Positions 46,251-55,729 of a stretch of 64,000 bases of DNA are shown here, piece after piece. The stretch spans positions 1 to 64,000 of the forward strand of contig JAFLBZ010000009.1 of the NCBI GenBank assembly GCA_017303715.1. Reading direction: 5' to 3'. Both the position numbers and the translations under genes were made by a program. The notes under the pieces were generated by a model that did not search any database, was not told the origin of the DNA, and saw only the letters and a program-made list of their open reading frames with translations. Numbering within the stretch: position 1 is the stretch's first letter; each line of letters begins with the position of its first letter. The DNA comes from Rhodothermia bacterium. Lineage in GTDB: Bacteria > Bacteroidota > Rhodothermia > Rhodothermales > UBA2364.

Positions 46251-46355
46251 AAAAGTGGAGCGAGCAAGCTTGTTCAAACCCACCTAAACAACCCGACCCG
46301 CTACTTGTACGTTTTGAGGTGTAAACAGTACGCGCAGTTAGATCGTACAATGGCG

Positions 46356-46658
46356 TTGCGGCAATATCCAATAATCCCCTATAACCCGAAACTTAGGGTG
46401 GCTTAACGGACTTGAAAGAAGTACCATCTACAAAAAAATCATTGGTGAAGTGGTGGTAAATCCTTATATTAAGGTGCATTCATGGTGTCCTTTCCTCTAT
46501 TTACCTGCAAAAAAGATAAGGACAATCCTTAATGTAATAGGAAGACCATCAAGTGCTTGGCTCTTACACCCTCTTCCTGAGAGGGCTGTCATTAAGCTTC
46601 ACAAACGCTCGGTGAATGCGGATATTGCCGCAATATTGCGGCAATATAGATGTTGTGC
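46356..46658. repeat. inverted repeat and 26-bp palindrome at the left edge of the cassette-like region
   Basis: TTGCGGCAATATCC (46356-46369) is the exact reverse complement of GGATATTGCCGCAA (46620-46633). The right side continues into a perfect 26-bp palindrome at 46622-46647 (half-site ATATTGCCGCAAT) and then GTTGTGC at 46652-46658, whose complement GCACAAC marks the start of the next element at 47102. About 250 bp between the arms contain no credible gene. Confidence 0.6.
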
Positions 46659-47101
46659 AATATGCCGCCAAAAATTCCGCTGACAAACAAATTTCCAACT
46701 TTTTTTAATCTTGAAGAAACTGAATCCAGACCAAATATGCGTGAAAAAAAGGTCTGAATTCATTTTCTATAAAATGGACTGAAAACAAAACGCAGAACCT
46801 GAATATTAACGAAAATTTTTGACAGCATATCTTACAACGGAATCAAATATTGCATTCCTAACTCTTTGAATAAAAGCAACGCTGACAAAAACTTAACGGA
46901 AAAATTTTTGAAAATATCAATGACAAATTTTCGGCTCTGAATTTTACAAACTTGTGAAAAAAATTGCTTGACAAAAAAATTTACATCTAAAGAAATGTCG
47001 TTCTGACAAAAATTAGTCGGTGTTTGATAAAAAAATTCTATACTTGAAAATAAATAATTTCTGACCTGACAAAAAAATCTAAAAAATGAAAAAGGCACAT
47101 C
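46659..47101. other. gene-poor AT-rich module with recurring TGACAAA motifs
   Basis: This stretch between two elements has no convincing ORF. A motif TGACAAA/TGACAAAAA recurs at least five times on the plus strand (for example near 46671, 46891, 46970, 47006 and 47077). A short frame from ATG 46662 (31 residues) and a 113-residue minus-strand frame are open but show no protein character beyond AT-rich codon filling. Confidence 0.5.
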
Positions 47102-47295
47102 GCACAACATGGTATTTGTGAAAGCGGGGCTGAAGTGCTCTTGCGTTGAAAGTTCAAGAATTCTTTGCCGCAAAAAAAGTTTTTACATTTTTTGTGAAAA
47201 TTTGAAAAATGTAAAATCTTTTTTGCTACCTTTGGTTTTAATACAACGAAACGGTATTTTTTGCCCCGCCTTCACAAATACCCGATCGTTGGCAG
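47102..47295. repeat. long imperfect inverted-repeat element D (cassette boundary)
   Basis: The left arm ACAACATGGTATTTGTG...GCGGGGC (47104-47130) pairs with GCCCCGCC...CACAAATACC...GTTGG (47263-47292). The left end is GCACAAC and the right end GTTGGCAG. The 130-bp interior contains a possible promoter. The right-end bases GTTGGCAG are matched by CTGCCAAC at 55906-55913 at the other end of the metal module. Confidence 0.75.
47201..47234 (+). promoter_or_regulatory. possible Bacteroidota-type promoter inside element D
   Basis: TTTG at 47201-47204 and TACCTTTG at 47227-47234 are spaced 22 bp and fit the TTTG / TAnnTTTG consensus of Bacteroidota housekeeping promoters. It would direct transcription into the metal efflux module. 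Confidence 0.35.
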
Positions 47296-47414
47296 CAATG
47301 GTAACGGACGACACTACCAAGACCAAACGGACAGAAAAAACGAGCAGACAATGACACAAGACAAAGATTTAATTTTTGCCCAACACACATTTTTTTGTTT
47401 TTCTGCCACCGCAC

Positions 47415-47479
47415 AAGTGGCACATTTGGTTTTGCCCGACACACAACGCCAACGCTTCGCAAAACCAAAAGAGCCACTT
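47415..47479. repeat. hairpin H1 with covarying stem and two conserved A.A mismatches
   Basis: AAGTGGCACATTTGGTTTTGC (first base 47415) pairs with 47459-47479 at 19 of 21 positions. The two mismatches are A.A pairs inside CACATTTG/CAAAAGAG. The 23-nt loop contains CGACACACAACGCCAA, and the stem is followed by CTTTTTCCC. The partner copy is H2 at 55730-55797. Confidence 0.7.
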
Positions 47480-47533
47480 TTTCCCTATCGAACTTAGACA
47501 GCGTTTTAAATTTTTAAGTATCTTTACCAGCGA

Positions 47534-47857
47534 ATGAAGTGTTTTTTAATCATATTCAGTGTTTATTTCTTGGCATTATCGCTAATGCCTTGTACTGATG
47601 CACTCGGTATGAATGCCCCCAATACTTCAAAAACAGAAATTACTAAAACGCACAATGGCGATGCAGAACATAACGATTTTTGCAGTCCGTTTTGTATTTG
47701 TAGTTGTTGTAATACCCCTGTTAATATAACCTTTGATTCGTTTAGCATAAAGGTAAATAAACCTGTCGCAACTTCACTTAAAATACCCGTTTTTAATTTC
47801 TTTTTCGCTTCCAATTACTACGGAAACATTTGGCAACCGCCTAAGATTAACGCTTAA
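47534..47857 (+). CDS. small secreted Cys-rich protein (DUF6660-like) of the metal module
   Basis: 107 residues with a signal-like N-terminus (MKCFLIIFSVYFLALSLMPCTDA). The mature part has a His/Asp-rich region (THNGDAEHNDFCSPFCICSCCN) with a CxxxCxCxCC cluster suited to metal binding, then a beta-rich end (SIKVNKPVATSLKIPVFNFFF...GNIWQPPKINA). Similar small proteins (DUF6660 in my recollection) precede CzcA-type efflux genes in Bacteroidota. A periplasmic metal-sensing or binding role is inferred from position and Cys content. 146 bp before the RND gene. Confidence 0.65.
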   Translation: MKCFLIIFSVYFLALSLMPCTDALGMNAPNTSKTEITKTHNGDAEHNDFCSPFCICSCCNTPVNITFDSFSIKVNKPVATSLKIPVFNFFFASNYYGNIWQPPKINA

Positions 47858-48003
47858 TTTTTTTGGTTTAATGTACTATCGGTACAAGCATAACGCTATG
47901 CGTTAGTTGCTGTATTTACCGTGCTTTCGTGCATTTACCTTTCTTTCTGTTTCCTACGGAAAGTGTTTAAATCCATTCGTGTTAATCAATAATCAAATAA
48001 ATT

Positions 48004-51000
48004 GTGTTAGACAGTATTATAAAATTTAGCATAAAAAACAAGTTAGTCATTGGAATAATGACCTTGTTACTCATCTTATGGGGAAGTTGGAGTGCTACCA
48101 AACTGCCCATTGATGCCGTTCCTGATATTACCAATAATCAGGTGCAAATAATTACGCTTTGTCCTACATTGGCAGGACAGGAAGTAGAGCAATTAGTTAC
48201 ATTTCCTATTGAACAAAGCATTGCCAACCTGCCCGATTTAGAAGAAACCCGAAGTATTTCACGGTTTGGGCTTTCGGTTATTACGGTTGTATTTGATGAT
48301 GATGTGGATATATATTTTGCCCGACAGCTTGTCAATGAAAAACTGAAAGAAGCCGAAGAAAAAATCCCAAAAGGCATTGGCACACCCGAACTTGCACCTG
48401 TAAGCACAGGTTTGGGCGAAGTGTACCAATACATCATACACCCCAAAAAAGGGAGTGAACATAAATACAATGCCAAAGACTTGCGTACTATGCAGGATTG
48501 GATTGTTGCCCGACAGCTAAACGGAACAAAAGGCATAGCCGAAGTAAACAGTTTTGGTGGCGAACTGAAACAATATGAAGTAGCCGTAAATCCCAACCGC
48601 TTAAAGGCAATGGGTGTAAGTGTTACCGATATTTTCAATGCTCTTGAAAAGAACAATCAGAATACAGGTGGTGCATACATTGACAAAAAACCAAATGCTT
48701 ACTTCATTCGGGGTATTGGTTTGGTTACTTCGTTGGAAGATGTAAAAAACATAGCTGTAAAAAACACTAACGGAAGTATTCCGATTTTTATAAAAGATGT
48801 TGCAGAAGTTCGTTTTGGTAATGCGGTTCGCTACGGAGCATTAACCTACAATGGCGAAGTAGATGCCGTTGGCGGTGTGGTAATGATGCTCAAAGGCGAA
48901 AACAGCAACGAAGTAGTAAAACGTATCAAAGAAAAATTGCCTGTCATTCAGAAATCTTTGCCCGATGATATTGTCATTGAGCCTTATTTGGACAGAACAG
49001 ATTTAGTTGGCAGAGCAATCAGCACCGTAGAAAAGAATTTAATTGAGGGAGCGTTGATTGTCATTTTCGTGTTGGTGCTGTTTTTGGGAAATTTAAGAGC
49101 AGGTTTAATTGTGGCTTCCGCTATTCCGTTGTCAATGCTGTTTGCTTTGGGAATGATGAATGTTTTCGGAGTAAGTGCCAATTTAATGAGTTTAGGAGCT
49201 ATTGACTTTGGTTTGATTGTGGACGGTGCAGTTATTATTGTAGAAGCCACTTTGCACCATTTGGGTTTGCGAAAATCAATGAACAAGCTGACACAGCAGG
49301 AAATGGACAACGAAGTTTTTGTGTCCGCTTCCAAAATCAGAAACAGTGCAGCGTTTGGCGAAATCATTATTTTAATCGTGTACATTCCTATTCTCACATT
49401 GGTAGGCGTTGAGGGCAAAATGTTTACACCAATGGCTAAAACAGTAGGATTTGCCATTTTGGGAGCATTGATTTTGTCGCTTACTTATATACCAATGATG
49501 TGTGCTTTGTTTTTGTCAAAAAAAGTTTCACACAAAGAAACCATTTCAGACAAGATGATGAACTACCTGCAAAGCATTTACCAACCGCTTTTGCAGAAAG
49601 CCGTAAAAATAAAATATTGGATTGTTGCTTCGACCGCTCTACTCTTTGCCTTTTCCCTTTTGCTCTTTAAAAATTTAGGTGGCGAATTTATACCACAATT
49701 ACAAGAGGGCGATTTTGCGTTTCATTGCATATTGCCACAAGGCAGTTCGTTGAGCCAAAGTATTGAAACTTCAATGCAGGCATCAAGAATTATCAAAGAG
49801 TTTGACGAAGTAAAAATGGTAGTCGGCAAAACAGGTGCAGCAGAAGTTCCTACCGACCCAATGCCACCCGAAGCCACCGATATGATGATAATTCTGAAAC
49901 CGCAAAAAGATTGGAAAACAAAAAAGAGTTATGATGAGTTAGCCGATGAAATTTTTGAAAAATTAGAAGTCATTCCGGGTATATTCTTTGAAAAAAATCA
50001 ACCTATCCAAATGCGTTTCAACGAACTGATGACAGGCATACGGCAAGATGTAGCGGTTAAGATTTTCGGGGAAAATTTAGACAGTCTTGCCATTTATGCA
50101 GATAAGGTAAGTAAGGTTATTCAAACAGTAAACGGAGCGACTTCGCCACAGGTAGAACGGGTTAGCGGATTGCCACAAATCAATGTAGAATACGATAGAA
50201 CACGACTTGCCAATTACGGTATCAATGTAGAAGATGTAAACAATGTAGTAAGCACCGCATTTGCAGGAAAAAGTGCAGGACAGGTTTTTGAAAACGAAAG
50301 GCGTTTTGATTTGGTTGTGCGGTTAGACAGCACTTATAGAACCGATATAGACGATGTAAGTAATTTGATGATACCGACCAATACAGGCAATCAAATACCA
50401 TTATCGCAGGTAGCAACTATCAGTTACAAATTAGGTGCTGCACAAATCAGCCGTGAAAGTAGCAAACGCAGAATTGTAATCGGTTTCAATGTATCGGGTA
50501 GAGATGTACAAAGTGTGGTAGAAGATATTCAGCAGAAATTGAACGAACAGGTAAAATTGCCGACAGGTTATTATTTCACTTATGGCGGACAGTTTGAGAA
50601 TTTGCAAAAAGCAAGTAAACGCCTGATGATTGCTGTACCTGTTTCGCTGTTTCTCATTTTTTCATTGCTGTACTTTACATTCCGTTCACTCAAACAGGCA
50701 AGTCTGATTTTTACCGCAATCCCAATGAGTGCCATAGGTGGCGTGTTTGCGTTGCTGTTGCGTGGTATGCCTTTCAGCATTTCGGCAGGTATCGGCTTTA
50801 TTGCTTTGTTTGGTGTAGCAGTATTAAACGGAATTGTCTTAATCGGAACTTTCAACCAATTAGAAAAAGACGGAGTTAAAGACATTTTCAAACGAGTATT
50901 TGACGGCACAAAGGAAAGGTTGCGACCTGTACTAATGACGGCAACCGTAGCAAGTTTGGGCTTTTTGCCTATGGCATTAAGCACAGGTGCAGGAGCAGAA

Positions 51001-52371
51001 GTACAAAAACCATTGGCAACCGTTGTTATTGGCGGATTGATTACGGCTACTTTCCTTACGCTGTTTGTACTGCCTTTGCTGTATATCATTTTCAATTCAA
51101 AAATCAACATCAGAAAAAAAGGAAAAATGAAATCCGTTACAACCGTAATTGTGTTGTTGCTTTCTGTTTTAAGTTTCAATGCAAATGCTCAAAACAAAAA
51201 AATAATTGGTGTAGATGAAGCGATAAACATTGCATTGCAAAACAACGGAAATATAAAAGCGAAAGATTTTGAAATAAAATCGGCTCAAAGTCTGAAAAGA
51301 ACATCGGGCGAATTACCGAAATTAGATTTTAATGCACAGTTGGGACAATACAACAGTATAAAGTTTGACCAATCTTTTCAAGTAGCACAAACGATACCGT
51401 TTCCGACTTTGTTCGGTGCTAAAAAACAACTGATAAATGCCGAAGTAAAAGGCAAAGAATTACAAAGTGAAATAACCGTATTGGAGTTAAAAAATCAAGT
51501 GCGTACTTATTTCTATCAAATTCAGTATTTGCAGAATAATCAAAAGCAGTTGTTGTATTTGGATAGTTTGTACAATGATTTTATCAAAGTGGCAGAACTG
51601 CGTTACAAAACAGGCGACACCAAAAAAGTAGAAATCAGTACAGCACAAGCCAAGCAAGGCGAAATCAATTTATTGCTGAAACAAAATGGAGTTTATCTCA
51701 ATAATGCTTATCAAAATTTACAGGCATTGATGAATACAAAAGAACCGTTTGAAGTTGCCAATGATACAGATTTTAAGCCTTTGCAGGTAAGCACTTTGTT
51801 AGACAGCACAGCCATTGCAAACCACCCGACAATTAAGGCGTTGTATCAAGATATAATCATTGCAGAACAAACAAAAAAGGTAGAGAAAGCACAGGGTTTG
51901 CCCGATTTTACGATTGGTTACACTAATCAGTCTTTAATAGGTTTTCAAACTATAAACGGACAGGAGCAGTATTTTAATTCGGGCAATCGGTTCAGTTATG
52001 TAAGCGTTGGTGTTTCTATTCCTTTGACTTTCGGAGCTACAAAAGCAAGGATAAAATCTTTGGACTATCAAAAACAAGCCATTGAAGCCAACACCAAGCA
52101 ACAGCAAATTTTGTTGGAAACACAGTTTCAAAATGCCATACAGCAGTATCAGCAGGATTTGCAGGAGTTCAATTACTATCAGCAACAAGCCTTGCCTAAT
52201 GCAAACGATATTGTTTCATCGGCTCAATTAGGTTATCGCACAGGCGATATAAGCTATGTGGAGTATTTGTATGCTTTGCAAACGGCAACAGACATTCAGT
52301 TGAATTACCTAAAAAGTATTCAGCAGGTCAATCAATCGGTCATCAATATTTATTCAATAATCAATCAATAA
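48004..52371 (+). CDS. CzcA/CusA-type heavy-metal RND pump fused to a TolC-like outer-membrane factor
   Basis: 1455 residues. Residues 1-1040 are a complete heavy-metal RND exporter: signature start FSIKNKLVIGIMTLLLILWG, the TM4 proton-relay GAIDFGLIVDGAVIIVEA, porter domains with GMNVFGVSANLMSLG and the C-terminal six-helix half. From Met1042 (ATG at 51127) a second signal-peptide-like segment, KSVTTVIVLLLSVLSFNANAQ, starts an outer-membrane-factor domain (DEAINIALQNNGNIKAKDFEI...). The start is GTG at 48004. The fusion is a recurrent form in Bacteroidota. The adaptor gene begins 6 bp later. The exported ion (Co/Zn/Cd or Cu/Ag) cannot be set from the motifs seen. Confidence 0.93.
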   Translation: MLDSIIKFSIKNKLVIGIMTLLLILWGSWSATKLPIDAVPDITNNQVQIITLCPTLAGQEVEQLVTFPIEQSIANLPDLEETRSISRFGLSVITVVFDDDVDIYFARQLVNEKLKEAEEKIPKGIGTPELAPVSTGLGEVYQYIIHPKKGSEHKYNAKDLRTMQDWIVARQLNGTKGIAEVNSFGGELKQYEVAVNPNRLKAMGVSVTDIFNALEKNNQNTGGAYIDKKPNAYFIRGIGLVTSLEDVKNIAVKNTNGSIPIFIKDVAEVRFGNAVRYGALTYNGEVDAVGGVVMMLKGENSNEVVKRIKEKLPVIQKSLPDDIVIEPYLDRTDLVGRAISTVEKNLIEGALIVIFVLVLFLGNLRAGLIVASAIPLSMLFALGMMNVFGVSANLMSLGAIDFGLIVDGAVIIVEATLHHLGLRKSMNKLTQQEMDNEVFVSASKIRNSAAFGEIIILIVYIPILTLVGVEGKMFTPMAKTVGFAILGALILSLTYIPMMCALFLSKKVSHKETISDKMMNYLQSIYQPLLQKAVKIKYWIVASTALLFAFSLLLFKNLGGEFIPQLQEGDFAFHCILPQGSSLSQSIETSMQASRIIKEFDEVKMVVGKTGAAEVPTDPMPPEATDMMIILKPQKDWKTKKSYDELADEIFEKLEVIPGIFFEKNQPIQMRFNELMTGIRQDVAVKIFGENLDSLAIYADKVSKVIQTVNGATSPQVERVSGLPQINVEYDRTRLANYGINVEDVNNVVSTAFAGKSAGQVFENERRFDLVVRLDSTYRTDIDDVSNLMIPTNTGNQIPLSQVATISYKLGAAQISRESSKRRIVIGFNVSGRDVQSVVEDIQQKLNEQVKLPTGYYFTYGGQFENLQKASKRLMIAVPVSLFLIFSLLYFTFRSLKQASLIFTAIPMSAIGGVFALLLRGMPFSISAGIGFIALFGVAVLNGIVLIGTFNQLEKDGVKDIFKRVFDGTKERLRPVLMTATVASLGFLPMALSTGAGAEVQKPLATVVIGGLITATFLTLFVLPLLYIIFNSKINIRKKGKMKSVTTVIVLLLSVLSFNANAQNKKIIGVDEAINIALQNNGNIKAKDFEIKSAQSLKRTSGELPKLDFNAQLGQYNSIKFDQSFQVAQTIPFPTLFGAKKQLINAEVKGKELQSEITVLELKNQVRTYFYQIQYLQNNQKQLLYLDSLYNDFIKVAELRYKTGDTKKVEISTAQAKQGEINLLLKQNGVYLNNAYQNLQALMNTKEPFEVANDTDFKPLQVSTLLDSTAIANHPTIKALYQDIIIAEQTKKVEKAQGLPDFTIGYTNQSLIGFQTINGQEQYFNSGNRFSYVSVGVSIPLTFGATKARIKSLDYQKQAIEANTKQQQILLETQFQNAIQQYQQDLQEFNYYQQQALPNANDIVSSAQLGYRTGDISYVEYLYALQTATDIQLNYLKSIQQVNQSVINIYSIINQ

Positions 52372-52377
52372 TTCGGT

Positions 52378-53667
52378 ATGAAATTCAATATAAAAAATTC
52401 AATCGTTTTTCCTTTGGCACTATGCACTTTGCTTGTGATAAGCAGTTGCGGTAGCAAAGACAATCATTCGCATAATGACGAAAATACAAAAGAAACAGGT
52501 ACTTCTGACGGACACAACCACGAAGAAGAAACGCCAACCATTGCCACGCTTACACAAGAGCAGATAAAAGCCGTTGGCATCACGTTGGGCAAAGTAGAAA
52601 ACAAGGAACTCACAGCCACTATAAAGGCAAATGGTATGCTTAAAGTTCCAAACAACAACAAAGCAAATGCCACTTCTTTGTATGGTGGAGTTATCAAAAC
52701 GCTGAATGTGCAAATTGGCGATTATGTAAAGAAAGGACAGGTAATTGCTACGATTGCCAATCCGCAGTTTATACAGTTGCAGGAAGAATATTTGACTATT
52801 GGCAGTAAAATCACTTTTGCAGAACAGGAAGTACAACGCCAAAATGAACTCAATGCAGGAAACGCAGGAGCTTTGAAAAATCTGCAAAACGCAACGGCAG
52901 AACTCAATACGCTTCGCACCCGAAAAGCATCATTGCAACAGCAAATACAGCTAATGGGCATCAATCCAAATTCGGTATCAAACAGCAACTTGAAATCTGC
53001 ATTGGTAGTTACAAGTCCGTTGAATGGAACAATAAGCAATTTGTTTGCAAAGATTGGCAGTTATGTAGATGTTTCTTCGCCTGTTGCCGAAATCGTAGAT
53101 AACAGTTCATTGCATTTGGATTTACAAGTGTTTGAAAAAGATTTACCGCTTTTGAAAATCGGGCAAACCATTCATTTTACCTTAACCAATAATCCTACTA
53201 ATGAATACGATGCAAAAGTGTTTAGCATTGGTTCATCATTTGAAAACGAGAGCAAAACCATTGCCGTGCATTGCACCGTTACAGGAAACAAAATAGGTTT
53301 GATTGACGGAATGAACATTACAGGAATTGTGAGTTTGAGCAATGCCCTAACACCTGCCGTACCCAATGAAGCCATTGTAAACGCAGACGGAAAAGACTAC
53401 ATTTTTGTTGTTACTGATAAAAAAGCGGAAGAACACCACGAAGAAGAAAGCGAAGAACACAACCACGAAAGTGAAGACCGTAAACACAGCAATGAAGAAA
53501 ACGGCAACATCAATTTTGAAAAAATAGAAGTTGTAAAAGGCGTTTCCAATATGGGCTACACCGCAATAACTTTTGTACAGGACATTCCTGCCAATGCTCA
53601 AATTGTAATCAAAGGAGCATTTTTTGTCAATGCCAAATTATCTAACACAGGAGGACACAATCATTAA
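52378..53667 (+). CDS. CzcB-type periplasmic adaptor lipoprotein
   Basis: 429 residues. Lipobox VISSC (Cys about residue 24) followed by a His/Asp/Glu-rich stretch (DNHSHNDENTKETGTSDGHNHEEE) suited to metal binding. The adaptor body has the lipoyl-like halves (GGVIKTLNVQIGDYVKKGQVIATI and LVVTSPLNGTISNLFAKIGSYVDVSSPVAEIVD) around a helical hairpin (LQEEYLTIGSKITFAEQEVQRQNELN...). A second His/Glu-rich insert (EEHHEEESEEHNHESEDRKHSNEE) lies near residue 350, and the C-terminus ends GGHNH. It links the RND pump to the outer-membrane factor. 12 bp before the P-type ATPase gene. Confidence 0.92.
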   Translation: MKFNIKNSIVFPLALCTLLVISSCGSKDNHSHNDENTKETGTSDGHNHEEETPTIATLTQEQIKAVGITLGKVENKELTATIKANGMLKVPNNNKANATSLYGGVIKTLNVQIGDYVKKGQVIATIANPQFIQLQEEYLTIGSKITFAEQEVQRQNELNAGNAGALKNLQNATAELNTLRTRKASLQQQIQLMGINPNSVSNSNLKSALVVTSPLNGTISNLFAKIGSYVDVSSPVAEIVDNSSLHLDLQVFEKDLPLLKIGQTIHFTLTNNPTNEYDAKVFSIGSSFENESKTIAVHCTVTGNKIGLIDGMNITGIVSLSNALTPAVPNEAIVNADGKDYIFVVTDKKAEEHHEEESEEHNHESEDRKHSNEENGNINFEKIEVVKGVSNMGYTAITFVQDIPANAQIVIKGAFFVNAKLSNTGGHNH

Positions 53668-53679
53668 AAATTAAAAGCA

Positions 53680-55713
53680 ATGATAAATACAGATAAAAAT
53701 CACAAGCATATTTACAATGTACAAGGTAAGCAGCTTTGTTGCACACAGGAAGAAAAAATTTACACCAATGCAGGTGCAAAAGAGTTGATAAAAGAAAAGC
53801 ATCAACACGACCATAGCGATGATGACGGACACGACCACAGCCACAGTGATAGCAACCTTTTCAAAGTGTTTTTGCCAAGCATTATTTCATTGGTGCTATT
53901 GCTTGTTGCCGTTTATTTAGACAATTTCCTAAAACCAGAATGGTTTACAGGTTTGGTAAGGATTGTTTGGTATGTGGTGGCTTATATTCCTGTTGGGTTT
54001 CCTGTAATCAAAGAAGCCGTTGAAAGCATTGCCAAAGGCGAGATATTTTCCGAATTTCTGTTGATGAGCATTGCCACAATCGGAGCGTTTGCCATTGGCG
54101 AATATCCGGAGGGCGTAGCCGTAATGTTGTTTTATGCTGTTGGCGAAGTGTTTCAGACATTGGCGGTAAAAAGAGCAAAAGCAAATATCAAATCTTTGCT
54201 TGACCAAAGACCCGATGAAGTAACCGTTTTGCGAAACAACCAACCCCAAACCGTAAAGGCAGAAAGCGTAAACATTGGCGAAATCATACAATTAAAATCG
54301 GGCGAAAAATTGGGATTAGACGGAGTTTTGTTATCCGAAACAGCATCATTTAACACCGCAGCTTTAACAGGCGAAAGCAAACCCGATACCAAAGCCAAAG
54401 GCGAAACAGTTTTGGCAGGAATGATAAACCTAAACACCGTTGCACAGATAGAAGTTACCACAGCATACACCGATAGTAAGTTGAGTAAAATTTTAGAATT
54501 GGTACAAAATGCCACTTCACAAAAAGCACCTACGGAATTGTTTATCCGCAAGTTTGCAAAAATCTACACACCAATAGTAGTGTTGTTAGCCGTTGCCATT
54601 TGTTTGCTTCCTTACTTTTTTGTGGCAGATTATCAGTTTACAGATTGGTTGTACAGGGCTTTGGTTTTCTTGGTAATTTCTTGCCCTTGTGCGTTGGTTA
54701 TTTCCATTCCGTTGGGTTATTTCGGTGGCATTGGTGCAGCAAGTAAAAACGGTATTTTGTTTAAAGGAAGTAACTTTTTAGATGTACTTGCCAATATCCA
54801 AAACGTAGTAATGGATAAAACAGGAACAATGACAGAGGGCGTTTTCAAAGTGCAGGAAGTAGTTTTTGACAAAGCATTTAATCAAACAGAAATGCTACAA
54901 ATGGTGGACGCTTTGGAACGATTGAGTACGCACCCCGTAGCAACTGCCATTCACGAATATGTTGGCAAAACAAATAATGAAATCAAATTAGAAAACACCG
55001 AAGAAATTGCAGGACACGGACTGAAAGCCGAAGTAAACGGAAAACAATTATTAGTAGGAAATTTCAAATTGATGAACAAGTTTAACATTCAGCACGATGT
55101 TGATGTAAGTAAAATTGTTTACACCATAATTGCCGTTGCTTACGACAACAAATTTGTAGGTTATCTTACAGTTGCCGACAGCATAAAACAAGACTCACAA
55201 AATACCATTGACAAGCTGAAAATGCTCAACGTAAAACCGACAATGTTGAGTGGCGACAAAAGTTCGGTTGTGAAATTTGTTGCCGAACAATTAGGAATTG
55301 CAAACGCTTTTGGCGACTTGTTGCCCGAAGACAAAGTAAGCAAGGTAAAAGAAATCAAAGCCAAAAATGAAACCGTTGCCTTTGTCGGAGACGGTGTAAA
55401 TGATGCACCTGTTGTAGCGTTAAGTGATGTCGGTATTGCAATGGGCGGTTTAGGTAGCGATGCCACCATTGAAACAGCAGACGTAGTAATACAAGACGAC
55501 AAGCCGAGTAAAATACCTATGGCAATCAATATCGGTAAACAGACAAAGAAAATTGTTTGGCAAAATATCACATTGGCATTTGTAGTAAAAGGAATTGTTT
55601 TAATACTTGGTGCAGGTGGCTTGGCAACAATGTGGGAAGCCGTTTTTGCCGATGTAGGTGTAGCATTATTGGCAATCTTAAACGCAGTACGAATACAACG
55701 AATGAAATTTTGA
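53680..55713 (+). CDS. heavy-metal P1B-type ATPase (Zn/Cd/Pb group)
   Basis: 677 residues. The N-terminus has a Cys pair (KQLCCTQEE) and a His/Asp-rich stretch (HQHDHSDDDGHDHSHSDSN) in place of a typical HMA domain. Then come the eight-helix pump with the membrane CPC motif at 335-337 (SCPCALVISIPLGYFGG), the phosphorylated Asp379 in DKTGTMTEG, the HP motif in LSTHPVA, and GDGVNDAPVVALSDVGIAMG. The CPC with a later Asp-containing helix suits Zn2+/Cd2+/Pb2+ export from the cytoplasm. It moves metal to the periplasm where the RND system can expel it. Last gene of the module. Confidence 0.92.
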   Translation: MINTDKNHKHIYNVQGKQLCCTQEEKIYTNAGAKELIKEKHQHDHSDDDGHDHSHSDSNLFKVFLPSIISLVLLLVAVYLDNFLKPEWFTGLVRIVWYVVAYIPVGFPVIKEAVESIAKGEIFSEFLLMSIATIGAFAIGEYPEGVAVMLFYAVGEVFQTLAVKRAKANIKSLLDQRPDEVTVLRNNQPQTVKAESVNIGEIIQLKSGEKLGLDGVLLSETASFNTAALTGESKPDTKAKGETVLAGMINLNTVAQIEVTTAYTDSKLSKILELVQNATSQKAPTELFIRKFAKIYTPIVVLLAVAICLLPYFFVADYQFTDWLYRALVFLVISCPCALVISIPLGYFGGIGAASKNGILFKGSNFLDVLANIQNVVMDKTGTMTEGVFKVQEVVFDKAFNQTEMLQMVDALERLSTHPVATAIHEYVGKTNNEIKLENTEEIAGHGLKAEVNGKQLLVGNFKLMNKFNIQHDVDVSKIVYTIIAVAYDNKFVGYLTVADSIKQDSQNTIDKLKMLNVKPTMLSGDKSSVVKFVAEQLGIANAFGDLLPEDKVSKVKEIKAKNETVAFVGDGVNDAPVVALSDVGIAMGGLGSDATIETADVVIQDDKPSKIPMAINIGKQTKKIVWQNITLAFVVKGIVLILGAGGLATMWEAVFADVGVALLAILNAVRIQRMKF

Positions 55714-55729
55714 CAAACCAACGCTAAAA

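Noticed and set aside
46450-46683. 77-residue ORF left of the palindrome
   Set aside because: Its C-terminal end is made by the palindrome (IAAILRQYRCCAICRQ), and no protein-like pattern is seen.
46832-47173. 113-residue minus-strand ORF in the AT-rich module
   Set aside because: It starts inside inverted-repeat element D and consists mostly of F/L/S/I codons expected from AT-rich DNA read in a stop-poor frame; the recurring TGACAAA motif gives the repeated FCQ/FVK residues. No domain recognised.
47351-47497. Short plus-strand ORF after element D
   Set aside because: It runs directly through hairpin H1, and a comparable short frame occurs through H2, so openness follows from the hairpin sequence.
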